In this document: piece after piece, positions 24,140 through 33,394 of the stretch
How positions within the stretch are numbered: position 1 is the stretch's first letter
How the letters are laid out: the number at the start of each line of letters is the position of its first letter
Assembly: GCF_001571105.1 (NCBI RefSeq)
Contig: NZ_BCTD01000015.1
Strand: one strand, 5' to 3'
Origin: Azotobacter vinelandii
GTDB taxonomy: Bacteria > Pseudomonadota > Gammaproteobacteria > Pseudomonadales > Pseudomonadaceae
DNA: 64,000 nt
The notes under the pieces: model-generated
The model's input: the letters and a program-made list of their open reading frames with translations, nothing else
What the model was told of the DNA's origin: nothing
Databases searched by the model: none
Position numbers and translations under genes: made by a program

Positions 24140-25204
24140 TCAATCCCGACCGTGCCGGCGCAGCGCCCAGAGCACGTGCTCGCGCACCAGCGCCGAGGGA
24201 TGCTCGCGGCGCGCCTCGAGCGCCTCGAGCACCGGGATGGTCGAGGGGGCGTTGCCCAGGCCGACCGCCAGGTTGCGCAGCCAGCGCTCGTAGCCGGCAC
24301 GGCGCAGCGGCGAGCCCTCGCTGCGGGCGAGGAATTCGGCCTCGCTCCAGAGGAAAAGGGCGGCCAGCTCGGCGTTGTCCAGGCCGTGGCGCGGCTGGAA
24401 GTCGCCTTCCCGCGTGGGGCGGGCGAAGCGGTTCCAGGGGCAGACCAACTGGCAATCGTCGCAGCCGAACACCCGGTTGCCGACCAGCGGACGCAGCTCC
24501 TCGGGGATCGAGCCCTTCAACTCGATGGTCAGATAGGAGATGCAGCGCCGGGCGTCCAGCAGCCTGGGGCCGACGAAGGCGCCGGTCGGACAACTGTCCA
24601 GGCAGGCCGAGCAGCGCCCGCAGTGCTCGCCGACATGGGGGGCGTCGGTGGGCAGGGGCAGGTCGACGTACAGCTCGCCGAGGAAGAACCAACTGCCGGC
24701 CTTCTTGTTGAGCAGCAGGGTGTTCTTGCCGATCCAGCCCAGCCCGGCCTGCTCGGCGAGGGCCTTTTCCAGCACCGGGGCGCTGTCGACGAAGGCGCGA
24801 TGGCCGAACGGGCCGATTTCTCCCTGGATGCGTTCGGCCAGGTGTTGCAGGCGCTTGCGGATCAGCTTGTGGTAGTCGCGGCCGAGGGCGTAGCGGGACA
24901 GGTAGGCCTTTTCCGGTGCGGCGAGGCGTTCGGCCATCCGGGTATCGGCCGGCAGGTAGTCCATGCGCAGCGAGATCGCCCGCAGGGTGCCGGGCACCAG
25001 TTCGGCCGGACGCGAACGCTTGTCGCCGTGGGCGGCCATGTAGTCCATCTCGCCCTGGTAGCCGGCCGCCAGCCAGCGCCGCAGGTGGGCTTCGTGCCGG
25101 CTCAGCTCGATGCCGGCGATGCCGACCTGCTGGAAGCCCAGTTCGCGGCCCCAGTCCTTGATCGACTGGGCGAGGCGGACGAGGTCGGGGGTGTTGGCGG
25201 ACAT
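24140..25204 (-). CDS. queG: epoxyqueuosine reductase QueG
   Basis: A 354-residue iron-sulfur and cobalamin enzyme that completes queuosine synthesis in tRNA. Two cluster motifs are visible, CGRCSACLDSCPTGA and CDDCQLVCPWN, and the catalytic region GWIGKNTLLLN is conserved. A HEAT-like tail follows (about residues 300-350). The start at 25204 is the family-typical one; a longer frame to 25333 would overlap the divergent nnr gene. Position next to nnr is conserved in Pseudomonas. Confidence 0.93.
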   Translation of the reverse strand: MSANTPDLVRLAQSIKDWGRELGFQQVGIAGIELSRHEAHLRRWLAAGYQGEMDYMAAHGDKRSRPAELVPGTLRAISLRMDYLPADTRMAERLAAPEKAYLSRYALGRDYHKLIRKRLQHLAERIQGEIGPFGHRAFVDSAPVLEKALAEQAGLGWIGKNTLLLNKKAGSWFFLGELYVDLPLPTDAPHVGEHCGRCSACLDSCPTGAFVGPRLLDARRCISYLTIELKGSIPEELRPLVGNRVFGCDDCQLVCPWNRFARPTREGDFQPRHGLDNAELAALFLWSEAEFLARSEGSPLRRAGYERWLRNLAVGLGNAPSTIPVLEALEARREHPSALVREHVLWALRRHGRD

Positions 25205-25263
25205 GCTGAAGAAAACCTGTGTTAGATGCGATAATTCTGCCAGACCCCGGAGCCGATCGACGC

Positions 25264-26766
25264 ATGCCAGACATCCAGGAAAATTTGCCGCTTCCCCTTT
25301 ACAGCGCCGCCCAGGTGCGCGAACTCGACGCACGTCTGATCGCCGCCGGCACCCCCGGCTTCGAACTGATGCGGCGTGCCGCCCATGCCGCCTGGCGGGC
25401 CCTGCGCCGGCGCTGGCCCCGGGCCGGCGCCGCGACGGTGTTCGCCGGGCGCGGCAACAATGCCGGCGACGGTTATCTGCTCGCCGCGCTGGCGCAACGC
25501 GCCGGCTGGCGCGTGCGGGTACTGGCCGTGGGCGACCCGCAGCAGTTGCAGGGCGATGCGGCCCTGGCCCGGGACGAGGCCCGGCAGGCCGGGGTGGCGG
25601 TCGAGCCCTGGAGCGAATGCGCGCCGCTGGACGGTGTGCTGGTCGACGCGCTGCTCGGCACCGGCCTCGGCGGTGCGGTGCGCGAGCCCTACGCCCAGGC
25701 GATCCGCCAGATCAACGCCAGCGGCCTGCCGGTGCTGGCGGTGGACATTCCTTCCGGGCTCAGCGCCGACACCGGTTGCGCGTTGGGCGTGGCGGTACGC
25801 GCCGGGCTGACGGTGACCTTCATCGGCCTCAAGCTGGGGCTGTTCACCGGCGAGGCGCCGGACCACGTCGGTACTCTGGTGTTCGACGACCTGGCGGCCG
25901 ATCCGCACATCGTCGCCGCGCAGCCGGTCAGCGCCCGGCGGCTGGCGGTCGGCGGCGTGGCCTGTCTGGCGCCACGGCCGCGTACCGCGCACAAGGGGCA
26001 TTTCGGCCATGTGCTGGTGGTCGGCGGCGACCTCGGTCTCGGCGGCGCGGCGCTGCTCAGCGCGGAGAGCGCCCTGCGCGCCGGCGCGGGACTGGTCAGC
26101 CTGGCGACCCGCGACGTGCACGTGCCGGCGGCGCTGGCTCGGCGGCCGGAGTTGATGAGCCGCGGCGTCGAGTCGGCCAATCAGGCATTGGCGCTGATGA
26201 CCCGGGCCGACGTGCTGGTGGTCGGGCCGGGACTCGGACAGGAAGCCTGGGGGCGCAGCCTGCTGTCGGCGGCGGCCGGCCTCGACCGGCCACAGGTGTG
26301 GGACGCCGACGCGCTGAACCTGCTCGCCGCCGGCGCGGTGGGCGCACCCGCGCGGGGCGTGCTGACGCCCCATCCCGGCGAGGCCGCGCGTCTGCTGGGC
26401 AGCGACATCGGTACGGTGCAGGCCGACCGGCCGGCGGCGGCCGTCGCCCTGGCGCGGCGCCATGGCACGGTGGTCGTTCTCAAGGGCGCCGGCAGCCTGG
26501 TGGCCGATCCGCAGGGGCGTCTGGCGCTGTGCGACCACGGTCACCCGGCGATGGCCGGGGCGGGGCTCGGCGATGTTCTCGCCGGGCTGGTCGGTGCCCT
26601 GCTGGCCCAGGGGCTGGAGCCTTTCGAGGCGGCTTCGCTGGCGGTCTGGCTGCATGCCCGGGCGGGCGAGCGACTGGGCGCGCAGGGCCGCGGGCTGGTG
26701 GCGAGCGATCTGTTCCCGGCGATCCGCCAGTTGCTGGAGGAGCATTCGCCGTGCCTCCCGGACTGA
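25264..26766 (+). CDS. nnr: bifunctional NAD(P)H-hydrate epimerase / ADP-dependent dehydratase
   Basis: A 500-residue fusion that repairs hydrated NAD(P)H. Residues about 1-225 form the epimerase half (GRGNNAGDGYLLA, VDIPSGLSADTG). Residues about 230-500 form the ribokinase-like dehydratase half (KGHFGHVLVVGG, TPHPGEAARLLG, AGAGLGDVLAG). Its end overlaps the GTG start of tsaE by 16 bases, so translation is coupled. Confidence 0.94.
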   Translation: MPDIQENLPLPLYSAAQVRELDARLIAAGTPGFELMRRAAHAAWRALRRRWPRAGAATVFAGRGNNAGDGYLLAALAQRAGWRVRVLAVGDPQQLQGDAALARDEARQAGVAVEPWSECAPLDGVLVDALLGTGLGGAVREPYAQAIRQINASGLPVLAVDIPSGLSADTGCALGVAVRAGLTVTFIGLKLGLFTGEAPDHVGTLVFDDLAADPHIVAAQPVSARRLAVGGVACLAPRPRTAHKGHFGHVLVVGGDLGLGGAALLSAESALRAGAGLVSLATRDVHVPAALARRPELMSRGVESANQALALMTRADVLVVGPGLGQEAWGRSLLSAAAGLDRPQVWDADALNLLAAGAVGAPARGVLTPHPGEAARLLGSDIGTVQADRPAAAVALARRHGTVVVLKGAGSLVADPQGRLALCDHGHPAMAGAGLGDVLAGLVGALLAQGLEPFEAASLAVWLHARAGERLGAQGRGLVASDLFPAIRQLLEEHSPCLPD

Positions 26767-27221
26767 GCCTCTTCGCCGCCGACGAGGCGGCCCAACTGGC
26801 CCTTGGCAAGCGCCTCGGCGCACTCACCGGGGGGCGCGGGACCATCTTCCTGCACGGCGACCTCGGCGCCGGCAAGACCACCCTGTCGCGTGGCATCCTG
26901 CGCGGCCTGGGGCATGCCGGGGCGGTGAAGAGTCCGACCTTCACCCTGGTCGAGCCTTACCGGATCGGTGAGCGGCAGGCCTACCACTTCGACCTGTATC
27001 GCCTGGCCGATCCGGAAGAGCTTGAATTTCTTGGCATTCGTGACTATTTCGAGGGCGATGCGCTGTGCCTGGTCGAGTGGCCGCAGCGTGGCTCGGGCTT
27101 TTTGCCGAAGCCGGACCTCGACATCACCATTACCCCGCAAGCGGGAGGCCGCACCTTGCGCCTGTCGCCCCATGGCGCACGGGGCGAGGCCTGGTGCGCC
27201 TCTCTGGCTCAGGAGAACTAG
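26751..27221 (+). CDS. tsaE: tRNA t6A37 synthesis ATPase TsaE
   Basis: A 156-residue P-loop ATPase needed, with TsaB, TsaC and TsaD, for the universal t6A modification of ANN-decoding tRNAs. Walker A is GDLGAGKTT; the family motif SPTFTLVEPY follows, and FDLYRLADPEELE closes the site. I place the start at a GTG (26751) because GGAGG sits 10-15 bases upstream and no ATG gives a complete domain. This start lies inside the 3' end of nnr. amiB follows five bases after its stop. Confidence 0.9.
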   Translation: MPPGLSLFAADEAAQLALGKRLGALTGGRGTIFLHGDLGAGKTTLSRGILRGLGHAGAVKSPTFTLVEPYRIGERQAYHFDLYRLADPEELEFLGIRDYFEGDALCLVEWPQRGSGFLPKPDLDITITPQAGGRTLRLSPHGARGEAWCASLAQEN

Positions 27222-27226
27222 AACAT

Positions 27227-28669
27227 ATGTGGGCTATTCCCATGCGCGCCTGGGCTAGCGTCGTCGGCCTGCTGCTCGCCGCCCTGGCCGTCGATGCCCT
27301 GGCCGCTGCGGAGGTACGTGGCGTGCGCCTGTGGCGGGCTCCGGACAACACCCGCCTGGTCTTCGATCTGAGCGGCCAGGTGCAGCACAGCGTCTTCACC
27401 CTGACCGCACCGCACCGGATCGTCATCGACGTCAGTGGCGCCCAGTTGCGCACCCAACTGGACAAGCTCGCCCTGGGCAACACCCCGATCAGCGGCCTGC
27501 GCGCGGCGCAGCGGACGCCGAACGACCTGCGCCTGGTCCTTGATCTGTCCAAGGCGGTGGTGCCCAAGAGTTTCACCCTTGCGCCCAACCAGCAGTACGG
27601 CCATCGCTTGGTGCTCGATCTCTTCGACCAGGAACCGGCCGCAGCTCCCGAGTTGCCGCCGACGCGCGTCGCGAGCGCTCGGACGGTACCGCTGCCGGCG
27701 CCGGTGGTGACGCCGACCAAGCCGGCGGCGAAGGCGACCACGCCGCTGCCCAGGGGCAAGCGCGACATCGTGGTCGCCATCGACGCCGGCCACGGCGGCG
27801 AGGACCCCGGCGCGATCGGCCCGCAGGGGGCGCAGGAAAAGCATGTCGTGCTGGCCATCGCCCGCGAGTTGCAGCGCCAGATCAACGCCGAGAAGGGCTT
27901 TCGCGCCGAACTGGTGCGTACCGGCGACTATTTCATCCCGCTGCGCCGGCGTACCGAGATCGCCCGCAAGAAGGGCGCCGACCTGTTCGTCTCCATCCAT
28001 GCCGACGCCGCGCCGCGCTCGTCGGCCTTCGGTGCCTCGGTCTACGCCCTGTCCGATCGCGGCGCGACTTCGGAAACGGCACGCTGGCTGGCCGATAGCG
28101 AGAACCGCTCGGACCTGATCGGCGGCGCCGGCAGCGTCAGTCTGGAAGACAAGGACCGCATGCTCGCCGGCGTCCTGCTCGATCTGTCGATGACCGCTTC
28201 GCTGTCCTCCAGTCTGAACATCGGCCAAAAGGTATTGAGCAACATGGGGCGGATCACCCCGCTGCACAAGGAACGGGTGGAACAGGCCGGCTTCATGGTG
28301 CTGAAGTCGCCGGACATCCCGTCGATCCTGGTGGAGACCGGGTTCATCTCCAACCCCGGCGAGTCCGAGAAACTGCAGACCCGCAGTCACCAGCAGGCGC
28401 TGGCGCGCGCCATCCATGGCGGGGTGCGCCAGTTCTTCCACCAGAGTCCGCCGCCGGGCACCTATATCGCCTGGCTGCGCGACTCCGGGAAGATCGCCCG
28501 CGGGCGGCAGGAGCATGTGGTCGCCTCCGGCGAAACCCTGGCGCTGATCGCCGAGCGCTATCAGGTCGACATGGTGGCGCTGCGTCGGGCCAACAGCCTG
28601 AAGAACGACGACCTGAAGATCGGCCAGGTCCTCGACATCCCGGCCGCCACCCTGGCGGGGCAGCCATGA
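27227..28669 (+). CDS. amiB: N-acetylmuramoyl-L-alanine amidase AmiB
   Basis: A 480-residue cell-division amidase. A signal peptide ends near residue 25 (ALA-AAE). An AMIN domain (about 26-130) targets it to the septum; a Pro/Ala/Thr linker precedes the Amidase_3 domain (about 180-400) with VAIDAGHGGEDPGA, FVSIHADA and VETGFISN, which carry the zinc ligands and catalytic Glu. A C-terminal LysM (about 430-475, HVVASGETLALIAERYQV) binds peptidoglycan. It cleaves the stem peptide during daughter-cell separation. The stop overlaps the mutL start (ATGA). Confidence 0.93.
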   Translation: MWAIPMRAWASVVGLLLAALAVDALAAAEVRGVRLWRAPDNTRLVFDLSGQVQHSVFTLTAPHRIVIDVSGAQLRTQLDKLALGNTPISGLRAAQRTPNDLRLVLDLSKAVVPKSFTLAPNQQYGHRLVLDLFDQEPAAAPELPPTRVASARTVPLPAPVVTPTKPAAKATTPLPRGKRDIVVAIDAGHGGEDPGAIGPQGAQEKHVVLAIARELQRQINAEKGFRAELVRTGDYFIPLRRRTEIARKKGADLFVSIHADAAPRSSAFGASVYALSDRGATSETARWLADSENRSDLIGGAGSVSLEDKDRMLAGVLLDLSMTASLSSSLNIGQKVLSNMGRITPLHKERVEQAGFMVLKSPDIPSILVETGFISNPGESEKLQTRSHQQALARAIHGGVRQFFHQSPPPGTYIAWLRDSGKIARGRQEHVVASGETLALIAERYQVDMVALRRANSLKNDDLKIGQVLDIPAATLAGQP

Positions 28670-30591
28670 GCGGCCCGGCGCGCATCCAACTGCTGAGCCT
28701 GCGGCTGGCCAACCAGATCGCCGCCGGCGAAGTGGTCGAGCGGCCGGCCTCGGTGGCCAAGGAGCTTTTGGAGAACAGCCTGGACGCCGGCGCGCGGCGC
28801 GTCGACATCGAGGTGGAGCAGGGCGGCGTCAAGCTGTTGCGGGTGCGCGACGACGGCTGCGGCATCGCCGCCGACGACCTGCCGCTGGCCCTGGCCCGCC
28901 ACGCCACCAGCAAGATCCGCGAACTGGAGGATCTCGAGCGGGTGGCGAGCCTGGGCTTTCGCGGCGAGGCGCTGGCCTCGATCGGCTCGGTGGCGCGCCT
29001 GACCCTGACTTCGCGTACCGCCGATGCCGGGCAGGCCTGGCAGGTGGAAACCGAGGGGCGCGACATGGAGGCGCGGGTGCAGCCGGCGGCCCACCCGGTC
29101 GGCACCTCTGTCGAGGTGCGCGACCTGTTCTTCAATACGCCGGCGCGGCGCAAGTTCCTGCGCGCGGAGAAGACCGAATTCGAGCACCTCCAGGAGGTCG
29201 TCAGGCGCTTGGCCCTGGCGCGCTTCGACGTGGCCTTCCACCTGCGCCACAATGGCCGCAGCGCGCTGGCCCTGCACGAGGCCGGCGACGAGACGGCGCG
29301 GGCGCGGCGGGTGGCGGCGGTCTGCGGGCCGGCCTTCCTGGAGCAGGCGCTGCCCATCGAGGTCGAGCGGGCCGGCCTGCGCCTGTGGGGCTGGGTCGGC
29401 CTGCCGACCTTCTCGCGCAGCCAGGCCGATCTGCAGTATTTCTACGTCAACGGCCGCATGGTGCGCGACAAGCTGGTCGCCCACGCGGTGCGCCAGGCCT
29501 ATCGCGACGTGCTGTTCAACGGTCGGCATCCGACCTTCGTGCTGTTCCTCGAGGTCGATCCGGCGGTGGTGGATGTCAACGTGCACCCGACCAAGCACGA
29601 GGTGCGTTTCCGCGACAGCCGCATGATCCACGACTTCCTCTACGGGACCCTGCATCGTGTCCTGGGCGAGGTGCGTCCCGAGGATCGTCTGGCGGCGCCT
29701 GCTGCCGTGGCGCCGCCGGCGCCAGCTTCCGGGGCCGCCGCCGGCGAGTTCCGTGGACAGGAGGAGATGCCGCTGTCCGCTACCCCGCCCGCGCGCGAGC
29801 CTGCCAGGCCGGCGGCCTGGAAAGGCGCGGGCGCCGGCTATCAGGCTCCTTCGCCGCGCCCGGCGCGTTCCGCCGAGGCCGGCGGGGTGTATCGCGAGTT
29901 CTTCGCACCGCTGGCCGAGCCGCGGACCGAGCCCGCGACCCGGACGGGAGAGGAGAGCGGTATTTCGTCGGGCGATACCTCGCTGGGCGACACCTCGCCG
30001 GGTGGCATTCCGCCGCTCGGCTATGCCCTGGCCCAGCTCAAGGGCATCTATATCCTCGCCGAGAATGCCCAAGGGCTGGTGCTGGTGGACATGCATGCGG
30101 CCCACGAGCGGATCACCTACGAGCGGCTGAAGACCGCGATGGCCAGCGAGGGGTTGCGCGGCCAGCCGCTGCTGGTGCCGGAAGGGCTGGCCCTGAGCCA
30201 GCGCGAGGCGGACTGCGCCGAGGAGCATGCCGAGTGGTTCCAGCGGCTGGGATTCGAGTTGCAGCGCCTCGGACCGGAAACGCTGGCGATCCGCCAGACA
30301 CCGGCCCTGCTCCGGCAGGCCGAGGCGGGCCAACTGGTGCGCGACGTGCTGGCCGATCTCCTGGAGTACGGTAGCAGCGACCGCATCGAGGCCCATCTCA
30401 ACGAACTGCTGGCGACCATGGCCTGCCATGGCTCCGTGCGCGCCAACCGGCGCCTGACCCTGCCGGAGATGAACGCCCTGTTGCGCGACATGGAGAGCAC
30501 CGAGCGTAGCGGCCAGTGCAACCATGGGCGGCCGACCTGGACGCAATTGGGTATGGCCGACCTCGACAAGCTGTTCTTGCGCGGCCGTTGA
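28666..30591 (+). CDS. mutL: DNA mismatch repair protein MutL
   Basis: A 641-residue protein. The N-terminal GHKL ATPase has ELLENSLDAGA, RDDGCGI and GFRGEALASI. A variable linker (about residues 340-445) contains short repeats such as GDTSLGDTSPGG. The C-terminal dimerisation domain holds DMHAAHERITYE, the metal-dependent endonuclease motif found in MutL of bacteria that lack MutH, as in Pseudomonas. It therefore probably nicks DNA itself during repair. It is translationally coupled to amiB and followed by miaA. Confidence 0.95.
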   Translation: MSGPARIQLLSLRLANQIAAGEVVERPASVAKELLENSLDAGARRVDIEVEQGGVKLLRVRDDGCGIAADDLPLALARHATSKIRELEDLERVASLGFRGEALASIGSVARLTLTSRTADAGQAWQVETEGRDMEARVQPAAHPVGTSVEVRDLFFNTPARRKFLRAEKTEFEHLQEVVRRLALARFDVAFHLRHNGRSALALHEAGDETARARRVAAVCGPAFLEQALPIEVERAGLRLWGWVGLPTFSRSQADLQYFYVNGRMVRDKLVAHAVRQAYRDVLFNGRHPTFVLFLEVDPAVVDVNVHPTKHEVRFRDSRMIHDFLYGTLHRVLGEVRPEDRLAAPAAVAPPAPASGAAAGEFRGQEEMPLSATPPAREPARPAAWKGAGAGYQAPSPRPARSAEAGGVYREFFAPLAEPRTEPATRTGEESGISSGDTSLGDTSPGGIPPLGYALAQLKGIYILAENAQGLVLVDMHAAHERITYERLKTAMASEGLRGQPLLVPEGLALSQREADCAEEHAEWFQRLGFELQRLGPETLAIRQTPALLRQAEAGQLVRDVLADLLEYGSSDRIEAHLNELLATMACHGSVRANRRLTLPEMNALLRDMESTERSGQCNHGRPTWTQLGMADLDKLFLRGR

Positions 30592-30667
30592 CCGGACGCG
30601 GCCGCTTGCGGCCCGTTGTCCGGCATCTGAAACTATGCCCCCTTTCGTGTTCGTGCCGAGCCCGCCG

Positions 30668-31639
30668 ATGTCCCGCCTGCCTCCCGCCATCTTTCTCATG
30701 GGGCCGACCGCTTCCGGCAAGACCGACCTGGCGCTGGAGCTGGCGCGGGTCCTGCCGTGCGAGCTGATCAGCGTCGACTCGGCGCTGGTCTACCGGGGCA
30801 TGGACATCGGTACGGCCAAGCCCGCGAAGGCGCTGCTGGCGGAGTTTCCCCACCGTCTCATCGATATCCGCGATCCGGCGGAAAGCTACTCCGCCGCTGA
30901 ATTCCGCGACGATGCCCTGGCGGCCATGGCCGAGATCAGCGCCCGGGGGCGCATCCCCCTGCTGGTAGGCGGCACCATGCTGTACTACAAGGCCCTGCTG
31001 GAGGGGCTGGCGGACATGCCGAGCGCCGATCCGGCGCTACGCGCGGAGCTGGAGGCGCGGGGCGCCGCGGAAGGTTGGGCGGCCCTGCACCGGGAACTGG
31101 CGACGGTCGATCCGGAGTCGGCGGCGCGCATCCATCCCAACGATCCCCAGCGTCTGGTGCGGGCTCTGGAGGTCTATCGGGTCAGTGGCCTGTCGATGAC
31201 GGCCCACCGCTTGCGTCAGGTTGCGCAAAATCCTCTATCCGACAGGTCGGCCGGGGAGCATTTGCCTTATACTGTCGTCCATCTGGCAATTGCGCCGACG
31301 CAGCGGCAGATTCTGCACGAGCGGATCGCCCGGCGGTTCCGCCTGATGCTGGAACAGGGCTTCGTCGACGAGGTCGAGCTTCTGTGGCGGCGCGGCGATC
31401 TGCATGCGAGCCTGCCCTCCATGCGTGCGGTCGGCTATCGGCAGGTATGGGAATATCTGGATGGCCTACTGACACGGGAGCAGATGGTCGAGCGCGGCAT
31501 CATCGCGACACGCCAACTGGCCAAGCGGCAGTTCACTTGGTTGCGTAACTGGACCGACCTTCACTGGTTGGACAGTCTGGGGGACGACAATCTTCAACGC
31601 ACCTTGAAATACCTGGAGACGGCCGCCATATTGGCCTGA
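30668..31639 (+). CDS. miaA: tRNA dimethylallyltransferase MiaA
   Basis: A 323-residue enzyme that adds dimethylallyl to N6 of A37 in tRNAs reading UNN codons. The P-loop GPTASGKT is at residues 11-18, with SVDSALVYRGMDIGTAKP after it and RAVGYRQVWEYL and KRQFTWLRNW near the end. The ATG at 30668 gives the family-typical start; an in-frame ATG at 30635 is possible but neither has a strong ribosome site. Gene order mutL-miaA-hfq-hflX-hflK-hflC is conserved. Confidence 0.94.
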   Translation: MSRLPPAIFLMGPTASGKTDLALELARVLPCELISVDSALVYRGMDIGTAKPAKALLAEFPHRLIDIRDPAESYSAAEFRDDALAAMAEISARGRIPLLVGGTMLYYKALLEGLADMPSADPALRAELEARGAAEGWAALHRELATVDPESAARIHPNDPQRLVRALEVYRVSGLSMTAHRLRQVAQNPLSDRSAGEHLPYTVVHLAIAPTQRQILHERIARRFRLMLEQGFVDEVELLWRRGDLHASLPSMRAVGYRQVWEYLDGLLTREQMVERGIIATRQLAKRQFTWLRNWTDLHWLDSLGDDNLQRTLKYLETAAILA

Positions 31640-31729
31640 ATTCCAGTCCTTGCTGCCGTTTCGGGTTTTCCAGGGGCGGCCCGCCATTTTTCTTCGATTT
31701 CCAAATCATCCCTGAAAGGAGAATTCCAC

Positions 31730-31984
31730 ATGTCAAAAGGGCATTCGCTACAAGACCCTTACCTTAATACCCTGCGTAAAGAGCGCGTTCCGGTTTCCAT
31801 CTATCTGGTCAATGGCATCAAGCTGCAGGGCCAGATCGAGTCCTTCGACCAGTTCGTGATTCTGCTGAAGAACACTGTCAGCCAGATGGTCTACAAGCAC
31901 GCGATTTCCACCGTGGTGCCGAGCCGTCCCGTGCGTCTGCCCACCGCGAGCGAGGGCGAGCAGCCCGAACCCGGCAACGCCTGA
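31730..31984 (+). CDS. hfq: RNA chaperone Hfq
   Basis: An 84-residue Sm-like protein that forms a hexamer and pairs small RNAs with mRNAs. The Sm1 part runs through VSIYLVNGIKLQGQIESFD and the Sm2 motif is YKHAIST. The short acidic tail (ASEGEQPEPGNA) is typical for pseudomonads. A strong ribosome site, AAAGGAGA, lies upstream. A dedicated promoter inside miaA is known in other bacteria but not obvious here. Confidence 0.97.
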   Translation: MSKGHSLQDPYLNTLRKERVPVSIYLVNGIKLQGQIESFDQFVILLKNTVSQMVYKHAISTVVPSRPVRLPTASEGEQPEPGNA

Positions 31985-31997
31985 ATAGGAGCCCACC

Positions 31998-33299
31998 TTG
32001 TTCTTTGAGCGCCCTGGTGGTGGTGAGCGAGCCATTCTGGTTCACCTGGAGGGTCAGGATCCCGAGGCGCGCGAGGACCCGCAGGAGTTCCAGGAGCTCG
32101 CCCGCTCGGCAGGCGCCGACGTGGTGGCGTTCGTCGGTGTGACGCGCCACCAGCCGAGCGCCAAGTACCTGATCGGTACCGGCAAGGTCGGGGAACTGCA
32201 CGATCTGGTCCGGACCGAGCAGGCCGAACTGGTCATCTTCAATCACGTCCTGACACCCAGCCAGGAGCGCAACCTGGAGCGCGCCTTCGAGTGCCGGGTG
32301 CTCGACCGCACCGGCCTGATCCTGGACATTTTCGCCCAACGCGCGCGCACCCACGAAGGTAAGCTGCAGGTCGAGCTGGCCCAACTGGAGCACATGAGCA
32401 CGCGGCTGGTGCGTGGCTGGACCCACCTGGAGCGGCAGAAGGGCGGTATCGGTCTGCGCGGGCCCGGGGAAACCCAGCTGGAAACCGACCGGCGCCTGCT
32501 GCGGATGCGTATCCGGCAGATCCGCCAGCGTCTGGAGAAGGTGCGCAGCCAGCGCGAGCAGGCGCGGCGCGGTCGCCGGCGCGCGGAGATTCCCCTGGTT
32601 TCCCTGGTCGGTTACACCAACGCCGGCAAGTCCACCCTGTTCAACGCCTTGACGGCTTCCGGGGTCTATGCGGCCAACCAGTTGTTCGCCACCCTCGATC
32701 CGACCCTGCGCCGGCTCGAACTGGACGACCTGGGGGCGCTGGTGCTGGCCGATACCGTGGGCTTCATCCGCCATCTGCCGCACAAGCTGGTCGAGGCATT
32801 CCGCGCTACGCTGGAGGAGTCGAGCAATTCCGACCTGCTGCTGCACGTGATCGATGCCCATGAGCCTGAGCGCATGGCGCAGATCGAGCAGGTCATGGCC
32901 GTGCTGGGGGAGATCGGCGCCGACCACCTGCCGATTCTCGAGGTCTACAACAAGCTGGATCTGCTCGAAGGCATGGAGCCGCAGATCCAGCGCGATGTCG
33001 ATGGCAAGCCGCTGCGGGTCTGGGTATCGGCCCGCGACGGGCGTGGGTTGGAGCTGTTGCGTCAGGCCATCGCCGAGCTGCTGGGGAATGATCTGTTCGT
33101 CGGAACCCTGCGCCTGCCGCAGGGGCTGGGACGTCTGCGCGCGCAGTTCTTCTCGCTCGGGGCGGTACGCAGCGAGACGCATGACGAGGAAGGGGGGAGT
33201 CTGCTGGCCGTGCGTTTGCCACGGATCGAACTCAATCGTCTGGTCAGTCGGGAAGGACTGCGGCCGGATGAATTCATCGCGCAACATACTTTGCAATGA
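31998..33299 (+). CDS. hflX: ribosome-associated GTPase HflX
   Basis: A 433-residue GTPase that splits stalled ribosomes. An N-terminal HflX domain (LTPSQERNLE, GPGETQLETDRRLL) is followed by the G domain: GYTNAGKST, DTVGFIRHLP and NKLD. The start is a TTG at 31998, 13 bases after the hfq stop, with TAGGAG upstream; no ATG gives a complete N-terminus. Rare-start use may keep its level below that of Hfq. Confidence 0.93.
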   Translation: MFFERPGGGERAILVHLEGQDPEAREDPQEFQELARSAGADVVAFVGVTRHQPSAKYLIGTGKVGELHDLVRTEQAELVIFNHVLTPSQERNLERAFECRVLDRTGLILDIFAQRARTHEGKLQVELAQLEHMSTRLVRGWTHLERQKGGIGLRGPGETQLETDRRLLRMRIRQIRQRLEKVRSQREQARRGRRRAEIPLVSLVGYTNAGKSTLFNALTASGVYAANQLFATLDPTLRRLELDDLGALVLADTVGFIRHLPHKLVEAFRATLEESSNSDLLLHVIDAHEPERMAQIEQVMAVLGEIGADHLPILEVYNKLDLLEGMEPQIQRDVDGKPLRVWVSARDGRGLELLRQAIAELLGNDLFVGTLRLPQGLGRLRAQFFSLGAVRSETHDEEGGSLLAVRLPRIELNRLVSREGLRPDEFIAQHTLQ

Positions 33300-33394
33300 A
33301 AGCGCAGCCGGCGTTTTGCCGCCGGAAGCAGGCAATTGAGTAGCATGGGGCGGCGTGCCGTGGGCGCGTCTGTGTTTTTCGGATGGAGAGCGCT

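Noticed and set aside
25110..27221. A 703-codon frame across queG, nnr and tsaE
   Set aside because: Most of it is nnr read out of frame; only the last 156 codons from the GTG at 26751 (tsaE) are real.
31730..33299. A frameshift between hfq and hflX because hflX lacks an ATG start
   Set aside because: The TTG at 31998 has a ribosome site and gives the expected N-terminus, so no sequence error is needed.
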